A stretch of DNA of 64,000 nucleotides from Williamsia faeni (GCA_003202005.1 QJJF01000001.1:1147099-1211098); one strand, 5' to 3'; positions 54,072 to 63,877 are shown, numbered from the stretch's first letter. Notes: a model not told the origin generated them from the letters alone. Numbers and translations: made by a program.

Positions 54072-54473
54072 ATGGGTTTCAATGACGACATCATCGCCGA
54101 ATTCCGGACCAACGACGGCAAAGTCGGTGGCAACTTCGAAGGCGCGCCACTGCTGCTGCTGCACCACAAAGGCGTCAAGAGCGGCAAGGCCTACGTAACG
54201 CCGCTCGTGTATCAGGCGGGGGAGGGCGTCAATTACATCTTCGCCAGCTACGCCGGGCACGAGGAGGATCCGCAGTGGTTCCGCAACCTGAAGGCCAACC
54301 CGGACACCACCATCGAGATCGGTGGCGACACTGTCGCGGTGACCGCCTCCGAGGTCACCGGTCCTGACCGCGATCGTATCTATGCACAGCAGTCGACGGT
54401 GATGCCCGGCTTCGCGGACTACGAGAAGAAGACCACCCGGGTGATCCCGGTGGTCGCGCTGACCCCGGCCTGA
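54072..54473 (+). CDS. F420-dependent (FDOR-A / Ddn-like) nitroreductase family protein
   Basis: The 133-residue protein has the split beta-barrel pattern with LLLLHHKGVKSGKAYVTPL and GHEEDPQWFRNLKANP, typical of deazaflavin (F420)-binding Ddn-like proteins. Members reduce quinones, nitroimidazoles or other activated double bonds with F420H2. It lies 21 bp after the SCO6745-like gene and is probably co-transcribed. Confidence 0.9.
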   Translation: MGFNDDIIAEFRTNDGKVGGNFEGAPLLLLHHKGVKSGKAYVTPLVYQAGEGVNYIFASYAGHEEDPQWFRNLKANPDTTIEIGGDTVAVTASEVTGPDRDRIYAQQSTVMPGFADYEKKTTRVIPVVALTPA

Positions 54474-54502
54474 GGCCTGGCGTTTGTAGGGGCCGGAGGT
54501 CG

Positions 54503-54922
54503 TCAGGCGGCTGCTTTATATGGCGGGACCAGGGCGCCGCGGTCGGTGTCGACGATCTCCGCACCGAGCGGGAGCAGGGAGACCGGGATCATCTTGAAGC
54601 TGGCGATACCCAGCGGGATGCCGATGATGGTGCAGCACAGAAGGATCCCGAAGAAGATGTGCCCGATGGCCAGCCAGATGCCGGCGAAGATGAGCCAGAT
54701 GACGTTGCCGATCGCTGATCCGATACCGGCGGTGGATTTGCGAACAACTGTCCGTCCGAACGGCCACAGGGCATAGGCAGCGATCCGGAACGACGCGATT
54801 CCGAAGGGGATGGTGATGATCAGGATGCAGCAGATGATGCCGGCGGCGATGTATCCCAACGCCATCCAGAATCCGCAGAGCACGAGCCAGATGACGTTCA
54901 GAATGGTCTTCACTGGGTTCAT
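54503..54922 (-). CDS. YccF domain-containing membrane protein
   Basis: The 139-residue protein contains two copies of the YccF unit, NVIWLVLCGFWMALGYIAAG and NVIWLIFAGIWLAIGHIFFG, each with two membrane helices and a short loop ending GIASF. Function unknown. ATG start. Confidence 0.92.
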   Translation of the reverse strand: MNPVKTILNVIWLVLCGFWMALGYIAAGIICCILIITIPFGIASFRIAAYALWPFGRTVVRKSTAGIGSAIGNVIWLIFAGIWLAIGHIFFGILLCCTIIGIPLGIASFKMIPVSLLPLGAEIVDTDRGALVPPYKAAA

Positions 54923-54994
54923 TGTGCCAAAGTTCCCTGAGTTCTGTTCGGGTGAATAATTTTTCGGGAGTGGGGCGATGAGCCGGGCGGGGGT

Positions 54995-55639
54995 TCAGAC
55001 GCCGAGGTAGGCGAGGACAGCCAGTACCCGACGGTTGTCGTCGGCGGAGACCGGCAGGTCGAGTTTGGTGAAGATGCTGTTGGAGTGTTTGCTCACGGCC
55101 TTTTCGGTCACGAACATGGCGTCGGCGATCGCCGCGTTCGACCGGCCCTCGGCCATCAGCGACAAAACTTCTCGTTCGCGCGTCGACAGCCGATCGAGGG
55201 GTCCGTTGGAGTGCTGGCCGGTCAGCAGCTGGGACACCACTTCGGGGTCGAGGACCGTGCCGCCGCCATAGACCTGACGGACCGCGTCGATGAACCCGGC
55301 TACGTTGGCAACGCGGTCCTTCAGCAGATATCCGACCGCACCTTCACCGCTTTCCAGCAACTCACGAGCGTAGAGCTGCTCGACGTATTGGGACAGCACC
55401 AGCACCGGGAAACCGGGGCGCTGACGGCGAATCTTGATGGCGGCCCGCAAGCCCTCGTCTGTGAAAGTCGGGGGCATCCGGACATCGAGGACAGCGAGGT
55501 CGACGGATTCGTCGGCGAGTGCGGCATCGAGTTCGGTGGCATTGTCCACGGCGGCAACAACATCCATCTGGTGAGCGGCGAGGATGCGCGACAGTCCATC
55601 CCGCAACAGGGCGTGGTCTTCGCCGATCACGACGCGCAT
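54995..55639 (-). CDS. NarL/LuxR-type response regulator
   Basis: The 214-residue protein has a receiver domain with Asp in VLDVRMP as the phospho-acceptor, acidic Glu/Asp at GEDH, and Lys in LLKDR, then a LuxR helix-turn-helix (LSTREREVLSLMAEGRSN). It overlaps the end of the sensor kinase gene by 13 bases, so the pair is co-expressed and likely cognate. Confidence 0.95.
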   Translation of the reverse strand: MRVVIGEDHALLRDGLSRILAAHQMDVVAAVDNATELDAALADESVDLAVLDVRMPPTFTDEGLRAAIKIRRQRPGFPVLVLSQYVEQLYARELLESGEGAVGYLLKDRVANVAGFIDAVRQVYGGGTVLDPEVVSQLLTGQHSNGPLDRLSTREREVLSLMAEGRSNAAIADAMFVTEKAVSKHSNSIFTKLDLPVSADDNRRVLAVLAYLGV

Positions 55640-56748
55640 GGCACCTCCATGGAGACGATCGTCGGACCACCGACCGGACTGTGCACATACAGCGAGCCGT
55701 CGAGGGCCTTCAACCGCTGGGTGACACCGTGCAATCCCGATCCCGTGGCCACGGCCCCGCCGATTCCGTCGTCACCCACCTCGACTCTGAGCACACCCTC
55801 GAAGATACCCATGGAGATCCAGGCGTTCCGGGCGCGGGAGTGTTTGCCGATGTTGGCCAGGGCCTCGGCGACCGCGAAGTACACCGCGTTCTCCATCGCG
55901 GCCGGAAGACGTTCATGGACAGCAAGATTCAGGGTGATCGCCATTGGCATGTCGAGCGCGAGGGCTTCGACGGCGGGGCCCACCCCACGATCGGCGAGTA
56001 CCGGTGGATGGATTCCGCGGACCACCGACCGCAGATCGCCCAGTGCGGCGATCGCAGAAGCCCTGGCCTCCGCCATCAGTTGTTTGGCGGCGTCGGGATC
56101 TTTGTCGAGCTGACTCTCGGCCAGGCCGATGGTCATGCCCAGCGCCGCGAGCCGGGCCTGGGCCCCGTCATGCAGGTCCCGCTCGACGCGGCGTAGCTCT
56201 TCGGCTGCCGAATCGACTGTCGCAGCACGGGATTCGGTCACCTCGTGGACCCGGGCCTCCAAGACCTCGGCGCGGCTACGGTTCAAGATTCCCAGATCCA
56301 TGGCGGCCCGGGCCTTCATCAGCGGTTCGACAAACGGCAGCAGGACCAGGGTGGCGGCGAAGATCACGCCGACGAGCGAGATCGCGAAACCGACCGTCGA
56401 TGCCAGCGCGAGCCATCCGAGATCCCGCCAGCGCAGTGAGTCCGAACTCCACACCGACAGCAGGTGAAAGATCCCGCGGCGGTTGTGGAGAGGCTTGTAG
56501 TCGCCAGGCCGCCACGGACGATCCAGTACGCCGGCCGAGATCCGGCGATGGAGGTTGCAGAAGGCACCGACGATCGGAACCTCGACGTACAGGACCAGGG
56601 CACCCACGGAGATCAGTACCAGCGGGATGGCGACGATCTGCACGATGAACAGCACCAACGCGACCGGGGCCAGCAGGGTGGTGATCAGGGCGAACATCGC
56701 CGCCCGCAACCACCGGACCACAAGCGTTGGTTCCTCGTGGGCGTTCAC
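55627..56748 (-). CDS. sensor histidine kinase with multi-helix sensor domain
   Basis: The 373-residue protein has about four membrane helices with a conserved sensor-domain pattern (LHRRISAGVLDRPWRPGD), a HisKA_3 dimerisation motif with the phospho-His in RDLHDGAQARLAAL, and a HATPase with GDDGIGG and GSGLHG. The GTG start has GGAGAGGA at good spacing; ORF extensions upstream are rejected. It probably phosphorylates the adjacent NarL-type regulator. The divergent MMPL transporter is a plausible target. Confidence 0.9.
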   Translation of the reverse strand: MNAHEEPTLVVRWLRAAMFALITTLLAPVALVLFIVQIVAIPLVLISVGALVLYVEVPIVGAFCNLHRRISAGVLDRPWRPGDYKPLHNRRGIFHLLSVWSSDSLRWRDLGWLALASTVGFAISLVGVIFAATLVLLPFVEPLMKARAAMDLGILNRSRAEVLEARVHEVTESRAATVDSAAEELRRVERDLHDGAQARLAALGMTIGLAESQLDKDPDAAKQLMAEARASAIAALGDLRSVVRGIHPPVLADRGVGPAVEALALDMPMAITLNLAVHERLPAAMENAVYFAVAEALANIGKHSRARNAWISMGIFEGVLRVEVGDDGIGGAVATGSGLHGVTQRLKALDGSLYVHSPVGGPTIVSMEVPCAS

Positions 56749-56997
56749 GGTGTCCTCTCCGACCTCGGCGCTGGTGCCGTGCATCTGGTGTTGCTGTGGT
56801 GCAAGAACTCCATGGTGCAGGGCTCCGCGGCAGAAAGCAGTAGTGCTGGGTCTACCTCCATGGTGGACAATTTCGCCGCCGCCCGGGGGCTTATCGCTCC
56901 TGACCTGGCCGGCCGCAGCGAACAGGGTGGTAGTTGCCCGGTGCCCGCCGGGAAATTCCATCCCGAGGCAGATGCCTCACAGCATCAGGAGCTCGAC

Positions 56998-59148
56998 ATG
57001 AGACAGATGACGCGAGGGCCACAGGCGGTGGCCCGGTGGAGTGCGCACAATCCTTGGCGCGCAATCGGACTCTGGCTGGCACTGGTGGTGGTCGCAGTGG
57101 CGCTCAGTGCGCTGATCCCCACCCAGGAAACCGACGACGCCGACTACCGCGTCGGTCAGTCCGGGACCGCCGACCAGATGATCCATGACGCCGGCCTGGC
57201 CGCGCCCGACACCGAGTTCGTGTTGATCACGGGTGATCAGAACGACGCGGTGCTCGCGGCGGCAGAGCTACACGAGTACCTGGCAGGTTCGACGGAGGTC
57301 CAGGAGGTGACCGGTCCGGTGCAGTCGCCCGACGGCACGACCCAGCTCGTGTCGATCTCCCTTCGGGCGCCGCCGGGCGACGAGAAACCGACCATCGCCG
57401 ACATCAACGCAGCGGTGTCGTCGGTCAGTGCACGGCATCAGAACCTGCAGTTCGGGCAGACCGGCGACGTCACCCTCGACAAGGCGGTCAGTGAGCGCGT
57501 TGCCGACGATCTCGCTTCGGCCGAGGCCATCAGCATCCCGATCACGCTGGGCATCATGCTCTTTGTGTTCGGCGCCCTGATCGCTGCCGGCATTCCGGTG
57601 TTGCTGGCCATCACATCCGTGGTCGCGACCATCGGCATCTACGCGCCGATCTCGTATCTGGTGCCCTCCGAAGAGACCGCATCGTCGATGGTGCTGCTGA
57701 TCGGAATGGCTGTGGGCGTGGACTATTCGCTGTTCTACCTGAAACGAGAACGGGAGGAACGGCGCAAGGGACACGGGACGCTCGACGCGGTCGGTATCGC
57801 CGCGGCGACCTCGGGGCACTCGATTCTCGTGTCCGGTGCGGCGGTCATCGCCTCGCTCGCCGGTGTGTACGTGCTCGGAAGCGCGACCTTCAATTCCCTG
57901 GCGACCGCCGCCATCATCGTCGTCGCCGTCGCGGTGGTCGGTTCGCTCACGGTGTTGCCGGCCCTGCTGGTCAAGTTCGGTCGGTGGGTCGATCGTCCAC
58001 GGGTACCGCTGCTCTGGCGTCTCAACGCGCGCATCGGTGAGGGTGGGATCAGCTCCCGCATCATCGGGCCGGTTGTCACCAGGCCGGTGGTCGCCCTGGT
58101 CGCCGGCCTGGCGGTGATGCTGGCCCTGGCTGTTCCGGCGCTGACGATGAACTTGCGCAGCGCCGGTTTGGAGACGCTGCCGCAGGACATCCCGGCAGTT
58201 GCGGTCGCACAGCAGTTGGACGCCGACTTCCCGTCCGAAGGTTCATCCGCCAACGTCGTTGTCTCCGGCGGTGATCCGGCTGCGATGTCCGCGGCACTGA
58301 CCGAAGTGGGTGAGGAAGCGACCGGGAGCGGTGCCTGGACCGTCACACAGGAGCCGGTGACCTCGGTATCCGGGACCACCGCGGAACTGCGGCTTGCCAG
58401 TACCTTCGAGCAGAACGACGCCCGCGCCGACGACGCGATGCTCGAACTGCGGGACAGTGTGGTTCCCGACAAGGTCGACGGCATCTCCGGTGCCGAGTAT
58501 GCGGTCGGTGGTCAGATCGCCGAACAGTACGACAGCACCAAGGCGCTGTCGGACGGACTGCCGGTGGTGGTCGCGGTGATCCTGATCCTGACGATGGTGA
58601 TGCTGGTCGTCACCTTCCGGAGCCCGGTGATCGCATTGGTCTCCACAATCCTGAACCTGTTGTCGGTGGGCGCGGCGTTCGGTGTGCTGGCGCTGGTGTT
58701 CCAGCACACCTGGGCCGAGGATCTGCTCGACTTCACATCCAACGGGACCGTCGTCGAGTGGATCCCGATGTTCATGCTGGCGGTGCTCGTCGGGCTGTCC
58801 ATGGACTACCACGTGTTCGTGCTCGGCCGGATCCGTGAGGGCATCGACAAGGGCCTGCCGCCGAAGGTTGCGGTGCGGGCCGGGGTCACCCAGACGGCCG
58901 GCGTCGTCACCAGTGCCGCGCTGGTCATGGTGTCGGTGTTCGCATTGTTCGCTGCGCAGAGCCTGGTCGAGATGAAGCAGATGGGTGTCGGACTGGCAGT
59001 GGCCATCCTCCTCGACGCCACCGTGGTTCGGCTGGTGTTGCTGCCGTCGATGCTGGTGCTTCTCGGCAACCGCGCCTGGTGGCCACGTCGTACCCGGACC
59101 GAGCAGCCGGTGATACCAAATCGGGCGGTCGTACCTGCGACGATGTGA
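56998..59148 (+). CDS. MMPL/RND family membrane transporter
   Basis: The 716-residue protein has an N-terminal helix, two extracytoplasmic loops and two sets of membrane helices, with MMPL segments LIGMAVGVDYSLFYLKREREE and VLVGLSMDYHVFVLGRIREG, the latter holding the GxxxDY proton-relay pattern. Such proteins export lipids, drugs or signalling molecules. ATG with AGGAG upstream is chosen; a long upstream frame lacks MMPL character and overlaps regulatory DNA. Confidence 0.92.
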   Translation: MRQMTRGPQAVARWSAHNPWRAIGLWLALVVVAVALSALIPTQETDDADYRVGQSGTADQMIHDAGLAAPDTEFVLITGDQNDAVLAAAELHEYLAGSTEVQEVTGPVQSPDGTTQLVSISLRAPPGDEKPTIADINAAVSSVSARHQNLQFGQTGDVTLDKAVSERVADDLASAEAISIPITLGIMLFVFGALIAAGIPVLLAITSVVATIGIYAPISYLVPSEETASSMVLLIGMAVGVDYSLFYLKREREERRKGHGTLDAVGIAAATSGHSILVSGAAVIASLAGVYVLGSATFNSLATAAIIVVAVAVVGSLTVLPALLVKFGRWVDRPRVPLLWRLNARIGEGGISSRIIGPVVTRPVVALVAGLAVMLALAVPALTMNLRSAGLETLPQDIPAVAVAQQLDADFPSEGSSANVVVSGGDPAAMSAALTEVGEEATGSGAWTVTQEPVTSVSGTTAELRLASTFEQNDARADDAMLELRDSVVPDKVDGISGAEYAVGGQIAEQYDSTKALSDGLPVVVAVILILTMVMLVVTFRSPVIALVSTILNLLSVGAAFGVLALVFQHTWAEDLLDFTSNGTVVEWIPMFMLAVLVGLSMDYHVFVLGRIREGIDKGLPPKVAVRAGVTQTAGVVTSAALVMVSVFALFAAQSLVEMKQMGVGLAVAILLDATVVRLVLLPSMLVLLGNRAWWPRRTRTEQPVIPNRAVVPATM

Positions 59149-59203
59149 CGTGGTGCACAATTGAGGGAGTCGGGGCGGTATCGACCGAAACGGAGGTGAC
59201 GCG

Positions 59204-60529
59204 GTGGGTGAGTTGCAGGCACCTGCGCGCGACTTCTGGACCGCACTGGAACCAGGCGAAGATAAGGCCACCAGGCTGAAACAGGTTCGCCGGGCCCACG
59301 AACTCTTTGTGCAAACCGGGACGTTGTCCCCGGCCACCGGCCCCACCTCGGTGCGGTCGGTGGTTCGGGATTCGTGGATGCGTTCTGCCAAAGGTGGCGT
59401 CAACCCCTCGGGGATGACGGATGACAGCAGCATGTCGTGGAACGACTTCCTCGAGTACCGCAACGGCCATCCGATGGCCGCCGCGTACCCGCTGGTCCGT
59501 TCGCTCATGCTCGACGAAGTGTCCGACTCAGGTGTTGTGGTGGCTCTCACCGATGACGTGGGTCGGCTGTTGTGGGTAGAGGGTGACCACAAAGCGAGAG
59601 ACCAGGCCTGCGACATCAACTTTGTCGAAGGGGCGTTGTGGGCGGAGCAGGTTGCCGGCACCAACGCCCCGGGTCTGGCTCTTGAGGTGGACCACGGGGT
59701 GCAGATCTTCGGGGCAGAACATTTTGCGGTGCGGGTGCAGGACTGGAACTGTGTGGCAGCGCCGGTGCACGACCCGGTGACGGGTGCGGTGATCGGCGTC
59801 ATCGATGTGACCGGTGGCGAGCGGGTGGCCACACCGTTTGCCTTGTCGATGGTGAAGTCGGTGGTCGCCGCGGTGGAGGGTGAACTGCGGATCCGTTCAC
59901 TCACCGGTGAGTTACCCCGGGCGGCGGCGCCACCGTCCGGTCCGGGCCTGACCGTGCTCGACGGTGATCGGTACTTCTGGCGGCCGGTTGGTGGTGGCCC
60001 GTCGATGCGACTGTCGCGTCGCCATGCCGAGATCCTGGTGCTCCTCGGTGAATATCCCGGGGGACTGGGTACCGAGCAGGTCGCGACGATGCTCGCCGAA
60101 GACGGCATCGATCCGGTGACGGTACGTGCAGAGATCTCCCGGCTGCGCCGCGACGTCGGGGCCGATATCGTTGCGTCCCGGCCATACCGGTTGACCATGC
60201 CCATCGACTCCGACATCGGTCAGGTGCGCCGCATGCTGCGTATCGGCGAGATCGCCCGTGCCATCGAGAAATTCGGTCGCGGTGGACTGCTCAGTGCGTC
60301 GATGGCGCCCGGTATCGCCGAGGTCTTCGAGGAACTCAAAGAGGATGTCCGATCGGCTGTCCTGACCTCCGGCAACCCGGAGTTCCTGCGGGCCTGGACC
60401 GCGTCGGTACACGGACGCGAAGATCTGTCCGCCTGGCGCCGGTGGGGTCAATCGTTGCCCCCGGGCCATCGGGACGAAGCCCTCGTCCATGGGCGTCTGC
60501 GTCTGCTCGATCGCCGCTTCGGTATGTGA
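59204..60529 (+). CDS. GAF-domain transcriptional regulator
   Basis: The 441-residue protein has an N-terminal GAF-like region (about 80-215; VVALTDDVGRLLWVEG, then VAAPVHDPVTGAVIGVIDV) and a C-terminal DNA-binding region with a helical segment RRHAEILVLLGEYPGGL and VTVRAEISRLRRDV. It resembles AcoR-like activators that lack the AAA+ domain. GTG start with GGAGG seven bases before. It lies 55 bp after the MMPL gene. Confidence 0.78.
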   Translation: MGELQAPARDFWTALEPGEDKATRLKQVRRAHELFVQTGTLSPATGPTSVRSVVRDSWMRSAKGGVNPSGMTDDSSMSWNDFLEYRNGHPMAAAYPLVRSLMLDEVSDSGVVVALTDDVGRLLWVEGDHKARDQACDINFVEGALWAEQVAGTNAPGLALEVDHGVQIFGAEHFAVRVQDWNCVAAPVHDPVTGAVIGVIDVTGGERVATPFALSMVKSVVAAVEGELRIRSLTGELPRAAAPPSGPGLTVLDGDRYFWRPVGGGPSMRLSRRHAEILVLLGEYPGGLGTEQVATMLAEDGIDPVTVRAEISRLRRDVGADIVASRPYRLTMPIDSDIGQVRRMLRIGEIARAIEKFGRGGLLSASMAPGIAEVFEELKEDVRSAVLTSGNPEFLRAWTASVHGREDLSAWRRWGQSLPPGHRDEALVHGRLRLLDRRFGM

Positions 60530-60783
60530 ACCGACCCCGATCGGGCGTTTCAAAAGTGTTGTGAACAACGGATTTCGACTTCGGTTGTGCCTTTCGTCCT
60601 ATTTCGAACCGATGTTCATCGGGCCGTTGGTGAGTGTTCGTGTCGAGTTGTCCGACGGCTGCCCAATTCGGCGTTTACTTCTTCTCGCACCCAGTGTGTC
60701 GCCAGATATGTTGGCGGGCACTCAAACACGCACGTTTCGAGTTCTGGCCCGCGCCGGAGCTGACCCGAGGGGAACACACCGCT

Positions 60784-61446
60784 ATGAAGTTCAGGAACAG
60801 GCTCGTCGCCGTATCGGTGATGGTGGTCGCATCGATGAGTGTGGCGCTGGGCGCCGCGTACGCCGACCCGGCTCCGGCACCGACCGAGGGCGCCAATTGG
60901 CAAGCGGTCCGCGATGGATCGTCGGTGATCATCACCACCGACAACGGATCGCTCTCCAAAGAAGGCAATCAACTCGTTCTGCATGACAGGCAGGGCGCGG
61001 TGGTCGAGTCCGTACCGCTGACCCTGGCCATCGACGACTTCCAGCGGCCGGTCAACGCGAAGGTGACGCCTGCCTCGGCGACACTGTCGGTGGACGCGAA
61101 CCCGTTGGCCTTGACCTTTGCTCCGGTCAAACACAATGTGGACCTGGCAGCAGCGGTGGCGAGCGTGAAAGACAACATCACGCTCACCGCTGCGGTCGGT
61201 GGATTCCTCGGTGCGGCAACCGGATTGGTCGGCGGATGCCTCTTGGGTGCAGTTGCTGCCGGCGTCGTTTCCGCGCCCGTTGCCCTGCTGTTCGGTGCCG
61301 GGCCGCTGGCCGGATGCATCGGCGGCGCGATCCTGCTCGGATCGACTTTCTCACTCGCCGGCACGGCCATCGGCGGGCTCGGTGCGGTCGCAGCCAACGT
61401 GGGACCGTTCATCCAGCTGCTCAACGCGCCACCGAAGGCAAAGTAG
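60784..61446 (+). CDS. hypothetical secreted protein
   Basis: A clear Sec signal peptide (LVAVSVMVVASMSVALGAAYA, cleaved before DPAPAP) precedes a beta-rich region and a C-terminal Gly/Ala-rich hydrophobic region with two possible membrane helices (about 135-200). GAGGGGAA precedes the ATG. No family is recognised with confidence; the context gives no clear role. Confidence 0.65.
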   Translation: MKFRNRLVAVSVMVVASMSVALGAAYADPAPAPTEGANWQAVRDGSSVIITTDNGSLSKEGNQLVLHDRQGAVVESVPLTLAIDDFQRPVNAKVTPASATLSVDANPLALTFAPVKHNVDLAAAVASVKDNITLTAAVGGFLGAATGLVGGCLLGAVAAGVVSAPVALLFGAGPLAGCIGGAILLGSTFSLAGTAIGGLGAVAANVGPFIQLLNAPPKAK

Positions 61447-61480
61447 GCGACCCCTCACACCTGGTTTGCCCTTTCCCGTC

Positions 61481-61508
61481 AGGTCCGTCCGGAACACCGG
61501 GCGGGCCT
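61481..61508. terminator. probable bidirectional terminator
   Basis: AGGTCCGTCC and GGGCGGGCCT pair (two G-U) around an 8-base loop, between the convergent secreted-protein and hydrolase genes. Confidence 0.55.
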
Positions 61509-61531
61509 GGCCTCGTTTGTGCAGCGCGTGA

Positions 61532-62194
61532 TCAAGCTGCGATCCACGTCGCGACCTCGGAGGCGAGTGCCAGCGTCGCCGGATCGTCGGTCGCAACGTA
61601 GCGATCGGCTGCGGCGTCGTAGGCGGCACCGGCGATCGATCCGTGGTCGGCGCCGAGTTCGATCAGTTCGACCGGCCAGCCGTTCCGCTCGAGCGTCAAG
61701 GCGAAATCGCGACTCGCGGTGGGCGGAACAACATCGTCACGCAAGCCATGGATCAGTGTGAAGGACGACCGATGTGCGGCGTCGGGTAATTGCTCGGGTA
61801 GGTGTTGACCGGTGATCGGATCGGTCGCCATGAACGCACCGGCGAGACAGATCGTACGAAGAACGCGAATGCCGAAGTCGTCGGCGTGGAGGGTCAAACC
61901 GGCCGCTGCCAGACCTCCGAGGGACCAGCCGACGAGGATGAGGTCGGCCGGCCCGCCGGGCTTGTCGGCAGCGAAGTGCGCCGACGCGAGCAGGTCGGCT
62001 TTGCCGCCGTCGGCGGCGTGCGAGTTCCAGTCGGGTGCGACGACATGGAAATCCTGATCTGCCACACGTGCCGCCAGCGGCCGCACCGCAGCGCGGGCGT
62101 CGGTCTGCATCCCGTGCCAGAGCAACACGGTCTGATCGCGTGGGTCGCCGAATACGTCCGCCGCGCGGCCCGGAGCATATTCGGTGGTCTTCAT
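61532..62194 (-). CDS. alpha/beta hydrolase
   Basis: The 220-residue protein has HG in LLWHGMQTDA, the nucleophile elbow GWSLGG and a His in LGADHGSIAG, plus DD in GLRDDVVPP. It is shorter than most lipases and resembles dienelactone-hydrolase-like or small alpha/beta hydrolases. ATG at MKTTEYAPGR follows a near-perfect palindrome on the other side of the promoter; a long upstream frame overlaps the SDR gene and is rejected. Confidence 0.8.
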   Translation of the reverse strand: MKTTEYAPGRAADVFGDPRDQTVLLWHGMQTDARAAVRPLAARVADQDFHVVAPDWNSHAADGGKADLLASAHFAADKPGGPADLILVGWSLGGLAAAGLTLHADDFGIRVLRTICLAGAFMATDPITGQHLPEQLPDAAHRSSFTLIHGLRDDVVPPTASRDFALTLERNGWPVELIELGADHGSIAGAAYDAAADRYVATDDPATLALASEVATWIAA

Positions 62195-62237
62195 GTCCCG
62201 AGTCTGCCTGACAACCAAGAGAACTGAACTCCGAAAA

Positions 62238-62256
62238 GTCAGAATGATATTCTGAC
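62238..62256. promoter_or_regulatory. perfect 8-3-8 palindrome in a divergent promoter
   Basis: GTCAGAAT-GAT-ATTCTGAC lies between the hydrolase and SDR starts (44 and 30 bp away). The length and symmetry are typical of a TetR-family operator. No regulator gene lies beside it. Confidence 0.7.
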
Positions 62257-62285
62257 CGAACCTGAGGCGACTGGTGGGAGTGCAC

Positions 62286-63059
62286 ATGAATGCTGCGGTA
62301 GAAACCCTGACCGGGCGTCGAATCATCGTGACAGGCGGTGCCAGTGGGATGGGTGCCGGACTGGTACGTGCGTTGCCGAAACTCGGTGCGTCGGTGGTGT
62401 CGTTGGACAGCGCGGCGGAGGCCGGAAGTGTGGTCGCCGCCGACGCGGGAGTGAAGTTCATCGAATGCGATGTCAGCAACCCGGTCGAGGTGAACGCTTC
62501 GGTGGCGGCTGCCGTCGATCATCTCGGCGGTCTCGATGTCCTGGTCCATTCAGCGGGTATTGCTCCGGGCGCGCCCGCCGGTGAATTGCCGATCGAGCAG
62601 TGGAACGCCGCGATGGCCGTCAATGCGACGGGCACCTTCCTCATCAACCAGGCCGTGCTCCCCGCGTTGATCGAAGCCGGCGGCGGCCGGATCATCAACT
62701 TCGCATCGGCGGCCGGGATCACCGGCTATCCGGGCAAGGCCGCCTATGCCGCATCCAAGGGCGCAGTGGTGGCCTGGACCCGCACGGTTGCACTCGAATG
62801 GGCCACCTACGGGATAACGGTCAATGCCATCGCGCCCGCAATCTGGACGCCGATGTATGACCGCACCCGGGCGTCGATGACTCCAGAACAGCTGGTGGCG
62901 CACGACGCGAGCATGGCCAAGACGGTTCCGCTCGGTGGCCGGCTCGGTGATATCGACCGTGACCTGGTGCCGGTGGTCGCGTTCCTGGCCGGTCCGGGTT
63001 CAGGCTTCATGACAGGTCAGGTCTATTCGGTGGACGGTGGCAAACTGATGCTGCGCTGA
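62286..63059 (+). CDS. SDR family oxidoreductase
   Basis: The 257-residue SDR has TGGASGMG, HSAG, catalytic Ser in FASAAG and YAASK, and a SVDGG end. GGGAG precedes the ATG. It shares a divergent palindrome with the alpha/beta hydrolase, which suggests that the pair is regulated together, for example to oxidise the alcohol released by the hydrolase. Confidence 0.88.
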   Translation: MNAAVETLTGRRIIVTGGASGMGAGLVRALPKLGASVVSLDSAAEAGSVVAADAGVKFIECDVSNPVEVNASVAAAVDHLGGLDVLVHSAGIAPGAPAGELPIEQWNAAMAVNATGTFLINQAVLPALIEAGGGRIINFASAAGITGYPGKAAYAASKGAVVAWTRTVALEWATYGITVNAIAPAIWTPMYDRTRASMTPEQLVAHDASMAKTVPLGGRLGDIDRDLVPVVAFLAGPGSGFMTGQVYSVDGGKLMLR

Positions 63060-63100
63060 CCGCCGATCGGTGGTTACGCGACTGACGCCGACCTCGGAGG

Positions 63101-63877
63101 TCAGGTCAGCAGCAGCATGGTGACGTCGACGGCGGCGATGGCGATGGCGCCGTAGAAGGGGGCTCGGCCGGATCGGCGCATCGTTGTCAGTGCGATGACA
63201 ATTACCACGCCCAGGCCGATCCAGAGCCACATCACCTGCGAGTTCGCGACGACAGCGATGGCAGTGGCGCCGATGAGCAGGCCGGCCGCGACGCCCGGAA
63301 TCCGCCGCGCACCCAGCCGGTGAGGAAGTCCCGTGATGCCGGTGGCGGCGTCATCGTCGAGGTCGGGCATCACGTTGAGCAGGTGTGCGCCGACGCCGAG
63401 CAGTCCGCTGACCGCGATCATCCAGGCCGGCGGCAGGTATGTCGGGTCCGCCGTGAGCGTGACGACCAGCGGCAGCGAACCAAATGCGACAAAGTAGGGA
63501 AGCCAGGACAGGTAGGTCGACTTGAGCCCGGCGTTATACGCAAGGGCAGAACCGATGCCGAGCACCAGATGTACCGCCGCGGCGGCCAGGCCGCACGCCA
63601 GTGACGCCACTACGCAGACAACACCGGCGACCGCGACGGCGACCACTGCGGTCGTCGGGCTCAGGTCGCCGGACGCCAGCGGCTTGTCGGTCCGTCCCAC
63701 CTGACGATCCCGCTCTCGGTCGATCAGGTCATTGGTCCAGCCGACGACGAGCTGGCCGCTGAACACGGCGACCATGAGTATGGCAATCGAGCCGACATCC
63801 AGATCTTCGGCGACGCCGACCGCTGCGGTCAGCAGCGTCACCGCAACCGCCGGGATCGTGTGCCCGGCAACCAGCAA
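63101..63877 (-). CDS. UbiA family prenyltransferase
   Basis: The product has about 258 residues and 8-9 membrane helices. It has the first Asp-rich motif NDLIDRERDRQVGRTDKPLASG and a second Asp-rich stretch DLDDD in MPDLDDDAATGI. It joins a prenyl chain to an acceptor in the membrane. The start is unsure: a TTG is used here and the frame remains open upstream with SPLKAAVG just before it. Related EboC proteins occur in ebo clusters. Confidence 0.82.
   Translation of the reverse strand: MLVAGHTIPAVAVTLLTAAVGVAEDLDVGSIAILMVAVFSGQLVVGWTNDLIDRERDRQVGRTDKPLASGDLSPTTAVVAVAVAGVVCVVASLACGLAAAAVHLVLGIGSALAYNAGLKSTYLSWLPYFVAFGSLPLVVTLTADPTYLPPAWMIAVSGLLGVGAHLLNVMPDLDDDAATGITGLPHRLGARRIPGVAAGLLIGATAIAVVANSQVMWLWIGLGVVIVIALTTMRRSGRAPFYGAIAIAAVDVTMLLLT

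Noticed and set aside
56464-56997. N-terminal extension of the MMPL protein by 178 codons
   Set aside because: It runs antisense to the sensor kinase and through its promoter; ATG 56998 has AGGAG at correct spacing.
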